Shown: piece by piece, positions 7,437-15,638 of the stretch
Layout of the letters: each line of letters starts with the position of its first letter
Numbering within the stretch: position 1 is the first letter of the stretch
NCBI GenBank assembly: GCA_947176115.1
Contig: CAMWPK010000005.1
Span: 1-26,710 of the forward strand
Direction: 5' to 3'
DNA length: 26,710 bases
DNA from: an uncultured Clostridia bacterium
Lineage (GTDB): Bacteria; Bacillota; Clostridia; Christensenellales; UBA3700
Notes under the pieces: model-generated
What the model saw: the letters and a program-made list of their open reading frames with translations, nothing else
Told to the model about the DNA's origin: nothing
The model's database searches: none
Program-made: the position numbers and the translations under genes

Positions 7437-8240
7437 ATGAAGAAGAAGTTTTTGACAGCAACGTTAGTTTTGTGCATTGTATGCATTTTAATTTTTTCTG
7501 TGGCGTGCGATAATAATGACGACGCGACAATCCCTGTAGAGAGCATAGCCCTTGAAAAGACGGATATTACGTTGGAAAACGGCGAGGAGTATGAACTCAA
7601 GTTTACCGTTACTCCGGCAAACGGAACGGTAGAGTTTTCATTCTCGGAAGATTTATTGGAGTATAGCGTTGTTTCCGACGGCGTAGTCAAAATCAAGACT
7701 CTAGGTTCGGGGGAAGGCAAGTTCAGAATCAGCGCGAAAAGCGATTCATCCATATATGCCGAATGTAATATTAACGTTCCGATTCCGCAAGGTTACAGCC
7801 AATACAGCAATAAGTCTTACGGCGTAAAGATTGCTTATCCGTCCAATTGGCAGAAGGTCAGTATGCAGAATACTACAGTGGCATACTTAAATCCAATTGA
7901 TAATTCAACTAATATGAATCTGGTAGTAGAAGATAAGTCTGACTTATTTTTCTCCGTAACTGCAGACTATTACAAAAATCTTTTACTCAATATGTATGAG
8001 GCATTAGGATATACCGTTGTGTTTTCTAAATGCGAAATGATAAAGTATGACAATGATACTGCAGTTCGCGTCATAATGGATTATTCGTTTGTTACGCCTT
8101 TTGGGACGTCTATTCTACATCAAGAGCAGTTTATTAAAAATTCAAGTTCAAAGACTTGCGCTTTGACACTGACTTTTACCAACACTGGCATTGACAATGA
8201 TTTAATTAATACTGTTCTTAATGAATTTGTAACTTGGTAA
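7437..8240 (+). CDS. Lipoprotein with Big-like and PsbP-like domains
   Basis: A 267-residue predicted lipoprotein. The signal peptide MKKKFLTATLVLCIVCILIF ends in SVAC with acylated Cys24; Ser at -3 is less usual than Leu but acceptable. Residues about 33-112 look like a bacterial Ig-like (Big) domain (VESIALEKTDITLENGE, then a strand-rich region ending in AECNINV). Residues about 120-267 start with YGVKIAYPSNW, which resembles the PsbP/DUF1795-type fold found in many clostridial lipoproteins. A clear AGGAG site stands before the ATG. Function is unknown; it should sit on the outer face of the membrane. It is closed by a strong terminator at 8256. Confidence 0.75.
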   Translation: MKKKFLTATLVLCIVCILIFSVACDNNDDATIPVESIALEKTDITLENGEEYELKFTVTPANGTVEFSFSEDLLEYSVVSDGVVKIKTLGSGEGKFRISAKSDSSIYAECNINVPIPQGYSQYSNKSYGVKIAYPSNWQKVSMQNTTVAYLNPIDNSTNMNLVVEDKSDLFFSVTADYYKNLLLNMYEALGYTVVFSKCEMIKYDNDTAVRVIMDYSFVTPFGTSILHQEQFIKNSSSKTCALTLTFTNTGIDNDLINTVLNEFVTW

Positions 8241-8285
8241 CGCTAAAGCGTTTTCAGGCAGGGCGAAAGCCCTGCCTATTTTTTT
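8241..8285 (+). terminator. Strong rho-independent terminator
   Basis: AGGCAGGGC (8256-8264), GAAA tetraloop, GCCCTGCCT (8269-8277), then A and seven T. The 9-bp GC-rich stem is perfect. A second small hairpin, CGCT-AA-AGCG (8241-8250), directly follows the stop codon and precedes TTTT. Confidence 0.95.
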
Positions 8286-8317
8286 GCTTTATAGACGTTG
8301 TTATTTTCTATATAGAC

Positions 8318-8346
8318 TTGACTTTATTTAATAATAATTATAAAAT
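8318..8346 (+). promoter_or_regulatory. Promoter of the fhs-led gene run
   Basis: TTGACT (8318-8323), 17-bp spacer, TAAAAT (8341-8346). The leader would be about 33 nt and carries GAGG at 8378-8381 ahead of the fhs ATG. The leader is too short for a known riboswitch. Confidence 0.6.
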
Positions 8347-8385
8347 TATAATATATTACTATAATCTTCAATCTAGCGAGGTTTT

Positions 8386-10044
8386 ATGAAAAGCGATATT
8401 GAGATAGCAAATAGCGTTAAACTTCAGCCCATAAGTGAAATAGCTAAAAAACTTGATATTCAAGACGACGAGTTGGAATTGTACGGCAAATACAAAGCCA
8501 AGATATGTAAAAAGCCGTCGCCCAAGACTGACAAACTCGTGCTTGTTACGGCAATCAATCCTACGGCATTTGGCGAGGGAAAGACGACGACTTCTATTGG
8601 ACTTGCCGACGGAATGAACAAGTTGGGTAAAAAGGTGTGTCTTGCATTGAGAGAACCTTCGCTTGGACCTGTCTTCGGCATCAAAGGCGGAGCTACAGGG
8701 GGCGGTATGGCGCAAATTGCTCCTATGGAGGATATCAACTTGCATTTCACGGGAGATATGCACGCAATAACCACCGCCAATAATCTTATATCGGCAATAC
8801 TTGACAATCACCTTATGCAAGGCAACGAACTTGATATAGACATCGATAATATCATTTGGAAGCGTTGTATGGATATGAACGACAGAGCGTTGAGATATAT
8901 TCAAGTGGGACAGGGCGGAGCTAAGAACGGCGTGCCGAGAAGCGACGGCTTCAATATCACGGCGGCTTCAGAGATTATGGCTATACTGTGTCTTGCCAAG
9001 GATATGGCAGACCTAAAAGTCAGACTTGGCAATATTATCGTCGCTTACGACAAGAAAGGCAACGCCGTTACGGCAAAGGACTTGGGCGTCGTAGACGCTG
9101 TTGCTATCGTGTTGAAAGACGCGTTGAAGCCAAACCTTGTGCAAACTCTTGAAGGCACTCCCGCAATCGTTCACGGCGGACCTTTTGCCAATATAGCTCA
9201 CGGATGCAATACAATTATCGCGACAAAACTTGCCATGAGCGTAGCGGATTACGTCATAACCGAAGCGGGTTTTGGCGCAGACCTCGGCGCAGAGAAGTTT
9301 TTGGACATAAAGTGCAGAGTAGCGGATATTGCGCCAAAAGCAGTCGTGCTAGTAGCTACGGTAAGAGCGCTTAAATACAACGGCGGTATCAAGAAAGAGG
9401 ACGTTGCAAAAGAGGATTTGCCGGCCTTAGAGAAAGGCATGCCTAATCTCGTCGGACATATACGCAACTTGCGCGACGTATACGGCGTAAACGTAATCGT
9501 AGCAGTCAACAAGTTTATTACCGATACCAACGCGGAAATTAAGATGATTGAGGACGCTTGCAAAGCCGAAGGAGCTGTATGCTGTCTTTGCGAATGTTGG
9601 GCAAAGGGCGGAGATGGGTCGATAGAACTTGCCAAAGCGGTGATTGAAGCCGTTGAAAGACCGTCTGCGCTTAGTTATTCATACGACCTTGATATGAGCG
9701 TTGAGGATAAGATTTTCGCCGTGGCAAGCAAGGTATACGGCGCAGGCGCAGTAGAATACAGCGATATTGCAAAGGCGAGCATCGCCAAGATAAACAAACT
9801 CGGCAAGAGCCGTTTGCCTATATGTATCGCTAAGACCCAATATTCTTTCTCCGACGATATGACAAAACTCGGCAGACCTACCGGCTTTACTATGACGGTT
9901 CGCGACGTAGAGATAAGAGGCGGAGCGGGATTTTTGGTTGTGGTATGCGGAAGCATTATGCTTATGCCCGGACTTGGCAAAAAGCCTAGCGCATTGGGTA
10001 TGACGATTGACGCAAACAGCGGAGAAATCAAGGGGCTGTTCTGA
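8386..10044 (+). CDS. fhs: Formate--tetrahydrofolate ligase
   Basis: A 552-residue cytoplasmic enzyme that makes 10-formyltetrahydrofolate from formate, tetrahydrofolate and ATP, feeding purine, methionyl-tRNA formylation and serine/glycine one-carbon pathways. The P-loop region is NPTAFGEGKTT (58-68), followed by the family blocks REPSLGPVFGIKGGATGGG and the C-terminal PTGFTMTVRDVEIRGGAGF and MLMPGLGKKPSA. Length is normal (about 555). It is the first gene after a terminator and a promoter, and starts a long same-strand run that includes a possible glycerate/serine-type dehydrogenase and aminotransferase. The glnS gene follows after 55 bp. Confidence 0.97.
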   Translation: MKSDIEIANSVKLQPISEIAKKLDIQDDELELYGKYKAKICKKPSPKTDKLVLVTAINPTAFGEGKTTTSIGLADGMNKLGKKVCLALREPSLGPVFGIKGGATGGGMAQIAPMEDINLHFTGDMHAITTANNLISAILDNHLMQGNELDIDIDNIIWKRCMDMNDRALRYIQVGQGGAKNGVPRSDGFNITAASEIMAILCLAKDMADLKVRLGNIIVAYDKKGNAVTAKDLGVVDAVAIVLKDALKPNLVQTLEGTPAIVHGGPFANIAHGCNTIIATKLAMSVADYVITEAGFGADLGAEKFLDIKCRVADIAPKAVVLVATVRALKYNGGIKKEDVAKEDLPALEKGMPNLVGHIRNLRDVYGVNVIVAVNKFITDTNAEIKMIEDACKAEGAVCCLCECWAKGGDGSIELAKAVIEAVERPSALSYSYDLDMSVEDKIFAVASKVYGAGAVEYSDIAKASIAKINKLGKSRLPICIAKTQYSFSDDMTKLGRPTGFTMTVRDVEIRGGAGFLVVVCGSIMLMPGLGKKPSALGMTIDANSGEIKGLF

Positions 10045-10050
10045 CGCAAT

Positions 10051-10063
10051 TGTCATTATGACA
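10051..10063. repeat. Short palindrome between fhs and glnS
   Basis: TGTCAT-T-ATGACA is a perfect 13-base palindrome 7 bp after the fhs stop. It has no T-run, so it is not a terminator; it might be a protein site, an RNA-processing hairpin or chance. Confidence 0.3.
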
Positions 10064-10099
10064 GGAATAAAATAAAATCAAATTAGTAATAGGACGAAT

Positions 10100-11734
10100 A
10101 TGGAAGAAATCAAGTCAACGAATTTTATTGAAGAGTTCATCAACGAAGATTTGGCGCAGGGCAAAGCAAAGGAGATAGTTACGCGTTTTCCGCCTGAGCC
10201 AAACGGATATTTGCATATCGGACACGCAAAGTCGCTTTGCATCAACTTTGGTATGAAAGAAAAGTATCACGGCAAATGCAATTTGCGTTACGACGACACC
10301 AATCCTAGCAAAGAAGATATAGAATACGTCAATTCCATTAAAGAGGACATCAAATGGCTGGGCTTTGAATGGGACCAAGAGCTTTACGCTTCAGATTATT
10401 TTGACAGAATGTACGAGTGCGCGGTCGGACTTATCAAAAAGGGACTTGCGTACGTATGCGATTATACGGCAGAGCAAATCAAGGCTACGAGAGGTACGCT
10501 TACCCAACCGGGCGAAGAAAGTCCGTCAAGAGGAAGAAGCGTTGAAGAAAACTTGCGTCTATTCCAAGAAATGAAAGATGGCAAGTACGCCGACGGTACT
10601 AAAGTATTGCGCGCAAAGATTGATATGGCAAGTCCTAATATCAATATGCGCGATCCCGTAATCTACAGAGTTTTGAGAGCGACGCATCACCGTACGGGCG
10701 ATAAGTGGTGTATATATCCAATGTACGACTTTGCGCATCCGCTAGAGGACGCTTTTGAGGGCATTACGCACAGTATCTGCACTCTTGAATTTGAGGATCA
10801 CAGACCGCTTTACGATTGGGTTAAGACAAATTGCGGTTTCGGCGATTTGCCAAGACAGATTGAATTTGCAAGACTTGGAATGACAAGGACGATTATGTCC
10901 AAGAGATATCTTAAAAAACTCGTTGACGAAGGCAAGGTAAGCGGTTGGTCAGACCCAAGAATGCCTACGCTTTCGGGTATGAGAGAGAGAGGGTATCCGC
11001 CTGAGGCAATAAAAAGATTTTGTCATGAGATAGGCGTATCCAAGAGCCAAAGCGAAGTTGACGTATTGATGCTTGAGCATTTCGTCAGAGATTATCTCAA
11101 TATCAATGCCGACAGAGTTATGGTCGTAAAAGACCCTATCAAACTCATAGTTGCCAATGCGACAGAGGACGAAGAATATCAAATAGAGAACAATCCCAAC
11201 GCAGAGGAAAAGACTACTCACAAGGTGACTTTCAGCAGAGAACTTTATATCGACAGAGATGACTTTGCACCCGTTCCGCCTCCAAAGTACAAAAGACTAG
11301 TTCCCGGCGGTAAGGTAAGACTTAAGGGAAGTTATATCCTTGAATACGTATCTCACGAGTGCGATAAAGACGGTAACGTAGTCAGCGTAACTTGCAATTA
11401 TATCCCCGATTCTATCAGCGGAGGCGTCAACGCAGGTATCAAAGTAAAGGGCGTAATTCAATGGGTCAACGCAAAAGATTGCATAGACCTCACTCTTCAC
11501 GAATATGATTATTTATTGCTTGACGGCGACGGCGATTTCAACGATAGACTTACGCCCAACAGTCATACCGTATTCCCCAACGCTAAGGGCGAGAATTTCC
11601 TTGCCGGCGTCAAGGAATACGACAGATTCCAATTCATGCGTATGGGCTATTTCAGCGCAGTAAAGGGATATGGCAAAGACGGAAAGTATGAATTTAATCA
11701 AATCACGGGATTAAAGGACAGTTATGGCAAATAA
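10100..11734 (+). CDS. glnS: Glutamine--tRNA ligase
   Basis: A 544-residue class I aminoacyl-tRNA synthetase that charges tRNA(Gln) directly with glutamine. The catalytic motifs are PPEPNGYLHIGHAK (HIGH at 39-42) and IMSKR (265-269), the KMSKS equivalent. The GlnRS-specific LRYDDTNPSKEDIEYV and YDFAHPLEDAFEGITHSICTLEFEDHRPLYDW separate it from glutamyl-tRNA synthetase. The C-terminal beta-barrel anticodon-binding domain is present. Many Firmicutes lack this enzyme and use GatCAB transamidation instead, so its presence is of note. AGGAC precedes the ATG. The last 11 bp overlap the next gene, and an asparagine synthetase is one gene further. Confidence 0.97.
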   Translation: MEEIKSTNFIEEFINEDLAQGKAKEIVTRFPPEPNGYLHIGHAKSLCINFGMKEKYHGKCNLRYDDTNPSKEDIEYVNSIKEDIKWLGFEWDQELYASDYFDRMYECAVGLIKKGLAYVCDYTAEQIKATRGTLTQPGEESPSRGRSVEENLRLFQEMKDGKYADGTKVLRAKIDMASPNINMRDPVIYRVLRATHHRTGDKWCIYPMYDFAHPLEDAFEGITHSICTLEFEDHRPLYDWVKTNCGFGDLPRQIEFARLGMTRTIMSKRYLKKLVDEGKVSGWSDPRMPTLSGMRERGYPPEAIKRFCHEIGVSKSQSEVDVLMLEHFVRDYLNINADRVMVVKDPIKLIVANATEDEEYQIENNPNAEEKTTHKVTFSRELYIDRDDFAPVPPPKYKRLVPGGKVRLKGSYILEYVSHECDKDGNVVSVTCNYIPDSISGGVNAGIKVKGVIQWVNAKDCIDLTLHEYDYLLLDGDGDFNDRLTPNSHTVFPNAKGENFLAGVKEYDRFQFMRMGYFSAVKGYGKDGKYEFNQITGLKDSYGK

Positions 11735-12212
11735 ACTATATCAAAGACCAAAGAATATAAAAGAAATCCGTTACGTTGACGGATCGCTCTCCAAGCACAA
11801 TGATAAGAGCGGAACGAGTTATCTTTTATTCGATCCCAAGAATATCACGTTATTTGAGTGCTTCAGGGGTATGGACGGAGAGAAACTCGTCTATATCAAA
11901 GAACGTCTTGCGTGCATGTGGGGCAATGAAGAGATTGAAGAATACGTAATCGTAGACGATACTCATAGGGAGATGTTCGCAAGTCTTTGCAATGAGCAAA
12001 CCGTACTTGCCAACAAGCAAGATTTCGTCAAGGCAAAGGTTGACGACGTGATAATACAATATAGCCATAAGTCGGGTATATTTTCCCGTTTTCATTACAA
12101 CGTATGGTTTGAGTATGCAGGTACTTATTACTACCTGTATATCAAGACTTGCGACGGGAAAAAGTTCAAGGCTTTAATGGAAGAATTTTTGACATATAAA
12201 AAGATTATATAA
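11724..12212 (+). CDS. Unrecognised 162-residue protein between glnS and asnA
   Basis: I do not recognise this family. It is a soluble protein without signal peptide or membrane segment, with alternating charged and aromatic strand-like stretches; the C-terminal third is rich in Tyr and Phe (FHYNVWFEYAGTYYYLYIKT), followed by a helix KFKALMEEFLTYKK. Two or three cysteines are scattered and form no metal motif. AAAGGA at 11713-11718 provides a ribosome site inside the end of glnS, which it overlaps by 11 bp, and asnA starts 8 bp after its stop. That tight packing implies translational coupling and a role linked to glutamine or asparagine supply or tRNA charging, but this is only context. Confidence 0.75.
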   Translation: MANKLYQRPKNIKEIRYVDGSLSKHNDKSGTSYLLFDPKNITLFECFRGMDGEKLVYIKERLACMWGNEEIEEYVIVDDTHREMFASLCNEQTVLANKQDFVKAKVDDVIIQYSHKSGIFSRFHYNVWFEYAGTYYYLYIKTCDGKKFKALMEEFLTYKKII

Positions 12213-12220
12213 GGTGGTAT

Positions 12221-13201
12221 ATGAACGAATTAGGTTTACTTGATACCCAAAGGGCTATCAAAGATTGCAAAGATACTTTTATCTCCGCGCTGGCGGAAGA
12301 GTTGAACTTGAGCAGAGTTTCCGCTCCGCTTTTCGTATTGCAAGAAAGCGGTTTCAACGACAATCTCAACGGCGTAGAGCGTCCTGTTACTTTTGATATA
12401 AAAGAGAGCGGTAAGATTGCCGAAGTCGTACATTCTCTTGCAAAGTGGAAGAGATTTGCGCTTAAGAAATACGGCTTTGGTATGCATATGGGGCTTTATA
12501 CGGATATGAACGCTATCCGTCGCGACGAAATCGTTGACAACATTCATTCGTTATACGTCGATCAATGGGATTGGGAAAAGGTAATATCGGCAGAGGATAG
12601 GAACCTTGATTTTCTCAAAGATACCGTCAGAAGCATATATAAGGTCATTAGGTCAACTTGCAATATCATAAGAGAGAAGTATAACATCGTCGGCAAAGTC
12701 AATTTGCCTGAAGAAATAGCTTTCGTCACTACTCAAGAGCTTGAAGATAAGTATCCCAATCTCACTCCGCAAGAGAGAGAAAACGCTACTGCAAAAGAGT
12801 ACGGAGCAGTATTTATTATGCAAATAGGCGGATTACTCAAGAGCGGAAAGAAGCATGACGGCAGAGCGCCCGACTATGACGACTGGTCGCTCAACGGTGA
12901 TATTTTCGTCGATTATCCTACGATTGGCAGAGGCTTAGAACTCTCGTCTATGGGTATAAGGGTAGACAGAAAAGCTCTTCTTGCTCAACTTGAAAAAGAA
13001 AACGCTACCGATAGATTGCAACTTCCTTTCCACAATGCGTTAGCCAACGGTAAACTGCCGTTGTCCATCGGCGGAGGTATAGGTCAATCGCGTCTATGTA
13101 TGTTTATGCTTGACAAAAGACATATAGGAGAAGTGCAACCCTCTGTGTGGAGCGATAGAGAGATCGAGAATTGCAAGAAGCAAGGCATTACTTTGCTATA
13201 A
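12221..13201 (+). CDS. asnA: Aspartate--ammonia ligase (asparagine synthetase A)
   Basis: A 326-residue enzyme that makes asparagine from aspartate, ammonia and ATP; its fold is related to class II aminoacyl-tRNA synthetases. Family blocks: SLAKWKR (72-78), GLYTDMNAIRRDE (91-103), YVDQWDWEKVI (112-122) and the ATP-binding GGGIGQSR (284-291). Length matches the family (about 330-340). AAGGTGG at 12211-12217 overlaps the stop of the upstream gene. It follows glnS and the unknown gene and precedes an exonuclease gene by 32 bp. Confidence 0.96.
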   Translation: MNELGLLDTQRAIKDCKDTFISALAEELNLSRVSAPLFVLQESGFNDNLNGVERPVTFDIKESGKIAEVVHSLAKWKRFALKKYGFGMHMGLYTDMNAIRRDEIVDNIHSLYVDQWDWEKVISAEDRNLDFLKDTVRSIYKVIRSTCNIIREKYNIVGKVNLPEEIAFVTTQELEDKYPNLTPQERENATAKEYGAVFIMQIGGLLKSGKKHDGRAPDYDDWSLNGDIFVDYPTIGRGLELSSMGIRVDRKALLAQLEKENATDRLQLPFHNALANGKLPLSIGGGIGQSRLCMFMLDKRHIGEVQPSVWSDREIENCKKQGITLL

Positions 13202-13233
13202 TAAATTTATTTGCACAAAAGTAAAAGGAATCT

Positions 13234-14283
13234 ATGAATTATCTGTTCTTTGACATAGAATGCGCAAACTGTTTTGGCGGGCATGGTAAAATATGCTCGC
13301 TTGGTTACGTTCTTGCCGACGAAAGACTCAACGTCTTAGAGCAGAAAGATATACTCGTCAATCCAAAGAGCAAATTCCATACTTCACGCGGAAATGGCGA
13401 GGGTATAGAGCTTGGTTACGACAAGTCGGAGTTTCGCAAGGCTCCCGACTTTGAGGCAACGTATCCGATTTTCAAAAGACTTCTTGAGGATCCGGACGTA
13501 GTAATCTTTGGACATTCCGTCAACAACGATATAAATTTCTTGCTGTCAGAGTGTAATAGATACAAGTTGCCTTTCTTTACTTTTAACGCGTTCGATACGC
13601 AGATTTTGCATCGCCATTTTATGCCCGAGAGCAATGAGAACGGACTGGGAAAGATATGCGAGGCATTTGGAATATCTACTGAAAATTTACACCGTAGCGA
13701 TTATGACGCTTACCTTACTTTGCAAGTAGCAAAGAAAATGTGTCAGATAAAGGGTAGCGATTTGCAAGGGCTTTTGCAAGAGTGTCCCAACGCTTTTTAT
13801 TCCGTCGAAAACGGTAGCGTAAAAAATCATTACGCAACGGTATCGTATACAAAGAAACTTTCGGGATACGCTAAGTTTGTCAAACCTGACCCAAGGCTTT
13901 TGAAACGCAGTCGAATAGTTGACAAACACTTTTGTTTTTCTACGGCATTTGAAAAGGACAGATTTAAGCAAGCTCTTTTTCTCGTCAACGCCATAAAGAG
14001 AAAAGGCGGTGTTTACTCTCAAAAGATCAGCAAGCTCGATTACTTCTTGCCTTTTGGCGAGAATTGTATGCGTACCAAGAATATTATGGCAGTTGCAGAC
14101 GGGCATATTAAAGTGTTGACGGAAAACCAACTGCTTGATATATTGGAGATTGACGAAAGTCAATACGAAGAAGTCAAGACTTGGAGTATTGGCAGAATAA
14201 GGTCTTACGGTATTCCAAAGCCTAAAAAACAACCCAATCAATCTAAAGATAAAGCAAACGAGAATACTAATAAGATTAATTGA
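13234..14283 (+). CDS. DEDDh 3'-5' exonuclease with C-terminal BRCT-like domain
   Basis: A 349-residue protein. Residues 1-170 form a DnaQ-type exonuclease: Asp7 and Glu9 in FFDIECAN, Asp99 in GHSVNNDINFL, His153 and Asp158 in HRSDYDAYL, the full DEDDh set. Residues about 226-303 read as a BRCT domain: a first strand plus KHFCFSTAF, the GG turn in IKRKGGVYSQKIS, DYFLPFG, and a final helix after IKVLTENQLLDIL. The Lys/Asn-rich tail looks disordered. Exonuclease-BRCT proteins resemble the proofreading subunit of DNA polymerase III or DinG-type proteins and probably act in DNA repair. AAGGAA precedes the ATG. The stop codon overlaps the ribosome site of rsmF. Confidence 0.82.
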   Translation: MNYLFFDIECANCFGGHGKICSLGYVLADERLNVLEQKDILVNPKSKFHTSRGNGEGIELGYDKSEFRKAPDFEATYPIFKRLLEDPDVVIFGHSVNNDINFLLSECNRYKLPFFTFNAFDTQILHRHFMPESNENGLGKICEAFGISTENLHRSDYDAYLTLQVAKKMCQIKGSDLQGLLQECPNAFYSVENGSVKNHYATVSYTKKLSGYAKFVKPDPRLLKRSRIVDKHFCFSTAFEKDRFKQALFLVNAIKRKGGVYSQKISKLDYFLPFGENCMRTKNIMAVADGHIKVLTENQLLDILEIDESQYEEVKTWSIGRIRSYGIPKPKKQPNQSKDKANENTNKIN

Positions 14284-14291
14284 GGATACTC

Positions 14292-15638
14292 ATGCAAAAG
14301 CTACCGCAAGGATTTTTGTCAAGAATGGAGAATATGCTGGGAGATGAATACTCGGCTTTTTTGGCAAGCTATGAGCGAGGCAAAATTCAAGGCTTGAGAA
14401 TTAATACTCTCAAGAGCGATGGCAAAGCAATCTTTGACGAGTTTGAATTAAAAGCCGTGCCTTGGTGCGACAGCGGATATTATTTCAACGGTGACGACAG
14501 ACCGGGAAAGAGCGTTCTACACGAGGGCGGAGCATTCTATATTCAAGAGCCGAGCGCAATGGCGGTCGTAGAAAGTATGGATATTCAAATGGGTGATAAG
14601 GTGCTAGACCTTTGTTCGGCTCCCGGCGGAAAGAGCAGTCAAATTGCTTGCAAATTGCAAGGTAGCGGACTACTAATATCAAATGAGATAATACCGTCAA
14701 GGGCAAAGATTCTCTCTCAAAATATAGAGAGAATGGGCATTAGGAATTGCTTGGTGTTGAGCGAAGCCCCTAATAGTCTTGCTAAGAGATTAAAAGGCGT
14801 TTTTGACAAAATTTTGGTAGACGCGCCTTGTTCCGGCGAGGGAATGTTTAGAAAGAATCCTTTGGCAATTGAAGAGTGGTCGCCCGCCAACGTAGAAAAT
14901 TGCAAACAAAGACAACTCGATATACTTGACATCGCAGTGCAAATGCTAAAAGCCGGCGGAGTTATCGTATATTCCACCTGCACGTTTTCCAAGCAGGAAA
15001 ATGAAGAAGTAATCAACGAGTTTTTGCAAAACTACAGTGACTTTGAAGTTGTCGAGAGCAAGTATAAGTTTTGCTGTGGATATACTTTGGACGGCAGTAA
15101 ATTCAACGACCAACTCACAAAGACTAATAGAATATTTCCGCACAAGTTGGACGGCGAAGGACATTTCTTTGCCGTATTGAAAAATAATGAACAGACAAAT
15201 AATTGCAAGTATGCGCTCCAATCAAGCAAAGTAGATGCAAAAGCAGTAAAAGAATACAAGGCTTGGCAAAAGGATAATCTCAATATAGAGTTGGACGCCA
15301 ATCTTTCTTTTGGACAAACCTTGTACGCTATGCCGTCGGGTACGCCGAGATTGGACGGGCTTAAAGTTGAGAGAGCGGGATTGCAACTAGGCGAATACAA
15401 GAAGAATAGATTCGAGCCGTCGCACGCACTCGCTATGGCATTGAAAAGCTGTGAAGTTAAGAGGGTATTGTCATTGACGAAGCAAGACGCAGAGAAGTAT
15501 TTGAGCGGACAGGCTTTAGACGCAGGCGGACTCAGAGGTTGGACTTTAGTAACTTATAAAGACGTATCTCTCGGTTGGTGCAAATGCGACGGAGCGATAG
15601 CAAAAAATCATTATCCAAAGGGGTTGAGAAAATTATGA
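14292..15638 (+). CDS. RsmF/NOP2-type rRNA (cytosine-C5)-methyltransferase
   Basis: A 448-residue SAM-dependent RNA m5C methyltransferase. Visible are the SAM site VLDLCSAPGGK (104-114), motif IV DAPCSGEGMFRK with Cys180, and motif VI YSTCTF with the second catalytic Cys230. The C-terminal region (from about 345) matches the RsmF extra domain and PUA-like end, which fits YebU/RsmF or the Firmicutes 16S/23S enzymes of this group; the exact target base is not certain. The frame opens at a TTG at 14280, but GAGG at 14282-14285 is the ribosome site for ATG 14292, which gives the family N terminus MQKLPQGFLSRM. The stop overlaps the ATG of the next gene (ATGA). Confidence 0.9.
   Translation: MQKLPQGFLSRMENMLGDEYSAFLASYERGKIQGLRINTLKSDGKAIFDEFELKAVPWCDSGYYFNGDDRPGKSVLHEGGAFYIQEPSAMAVVESMDIQMGDKVLDLCSAPGGKSSQIACKLQGSGLLISNEIIPSRAKILSQNIERMGIRNCLVLSEAPNSLAKRLKGVFDKILVDAPCSGEGMFRKNPLAIEEWSPANVENCKQRQLDILDIAVQMLKAGGVIVYSTCTFSKQENEEVINEFLQNYSDFEVVESKYKFCCGYTLDGSKFNDQLTKTNRIFPHKLDGEGHFFAVLKNNEQTNNCKYALQSSKVDAKAVKEYKAWQKDNLNIELDANLSFGQTLYAMPSGTPRLDGLKVERAGLQLGEYKKNRFEPSHALAMALKSCEVKRVLSLTKQDAEKYLSGQALDAGGLRGWTLVTYKDVSLGWCKCDGAIAKNHYPKGLRKL

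Noticed and set aside
8241..8385. Possible riboswitch in front of fhs
   Set aside because: After the terminator and promoter only about 33 nt of leader remain, too short for a folate or other known riboswitch.
8368..8904. Long open frame on the minus strand inside fhs
   Set aside because: It is antisense to a clearly conserved gene, has no ribosome site and no recognisable domain; the same applies to other antisense frames inside glnS, the exonuclease and ispDF.
15575..15634. Extended N terminus of the hydroxyacid dehydrogenase within rsmF
   Set aside because: The family N terminus MKIVILDG begins at the ATGA overlap at 15635 with AAAGGGG in front; the extension is rsmF sequence in another frame.
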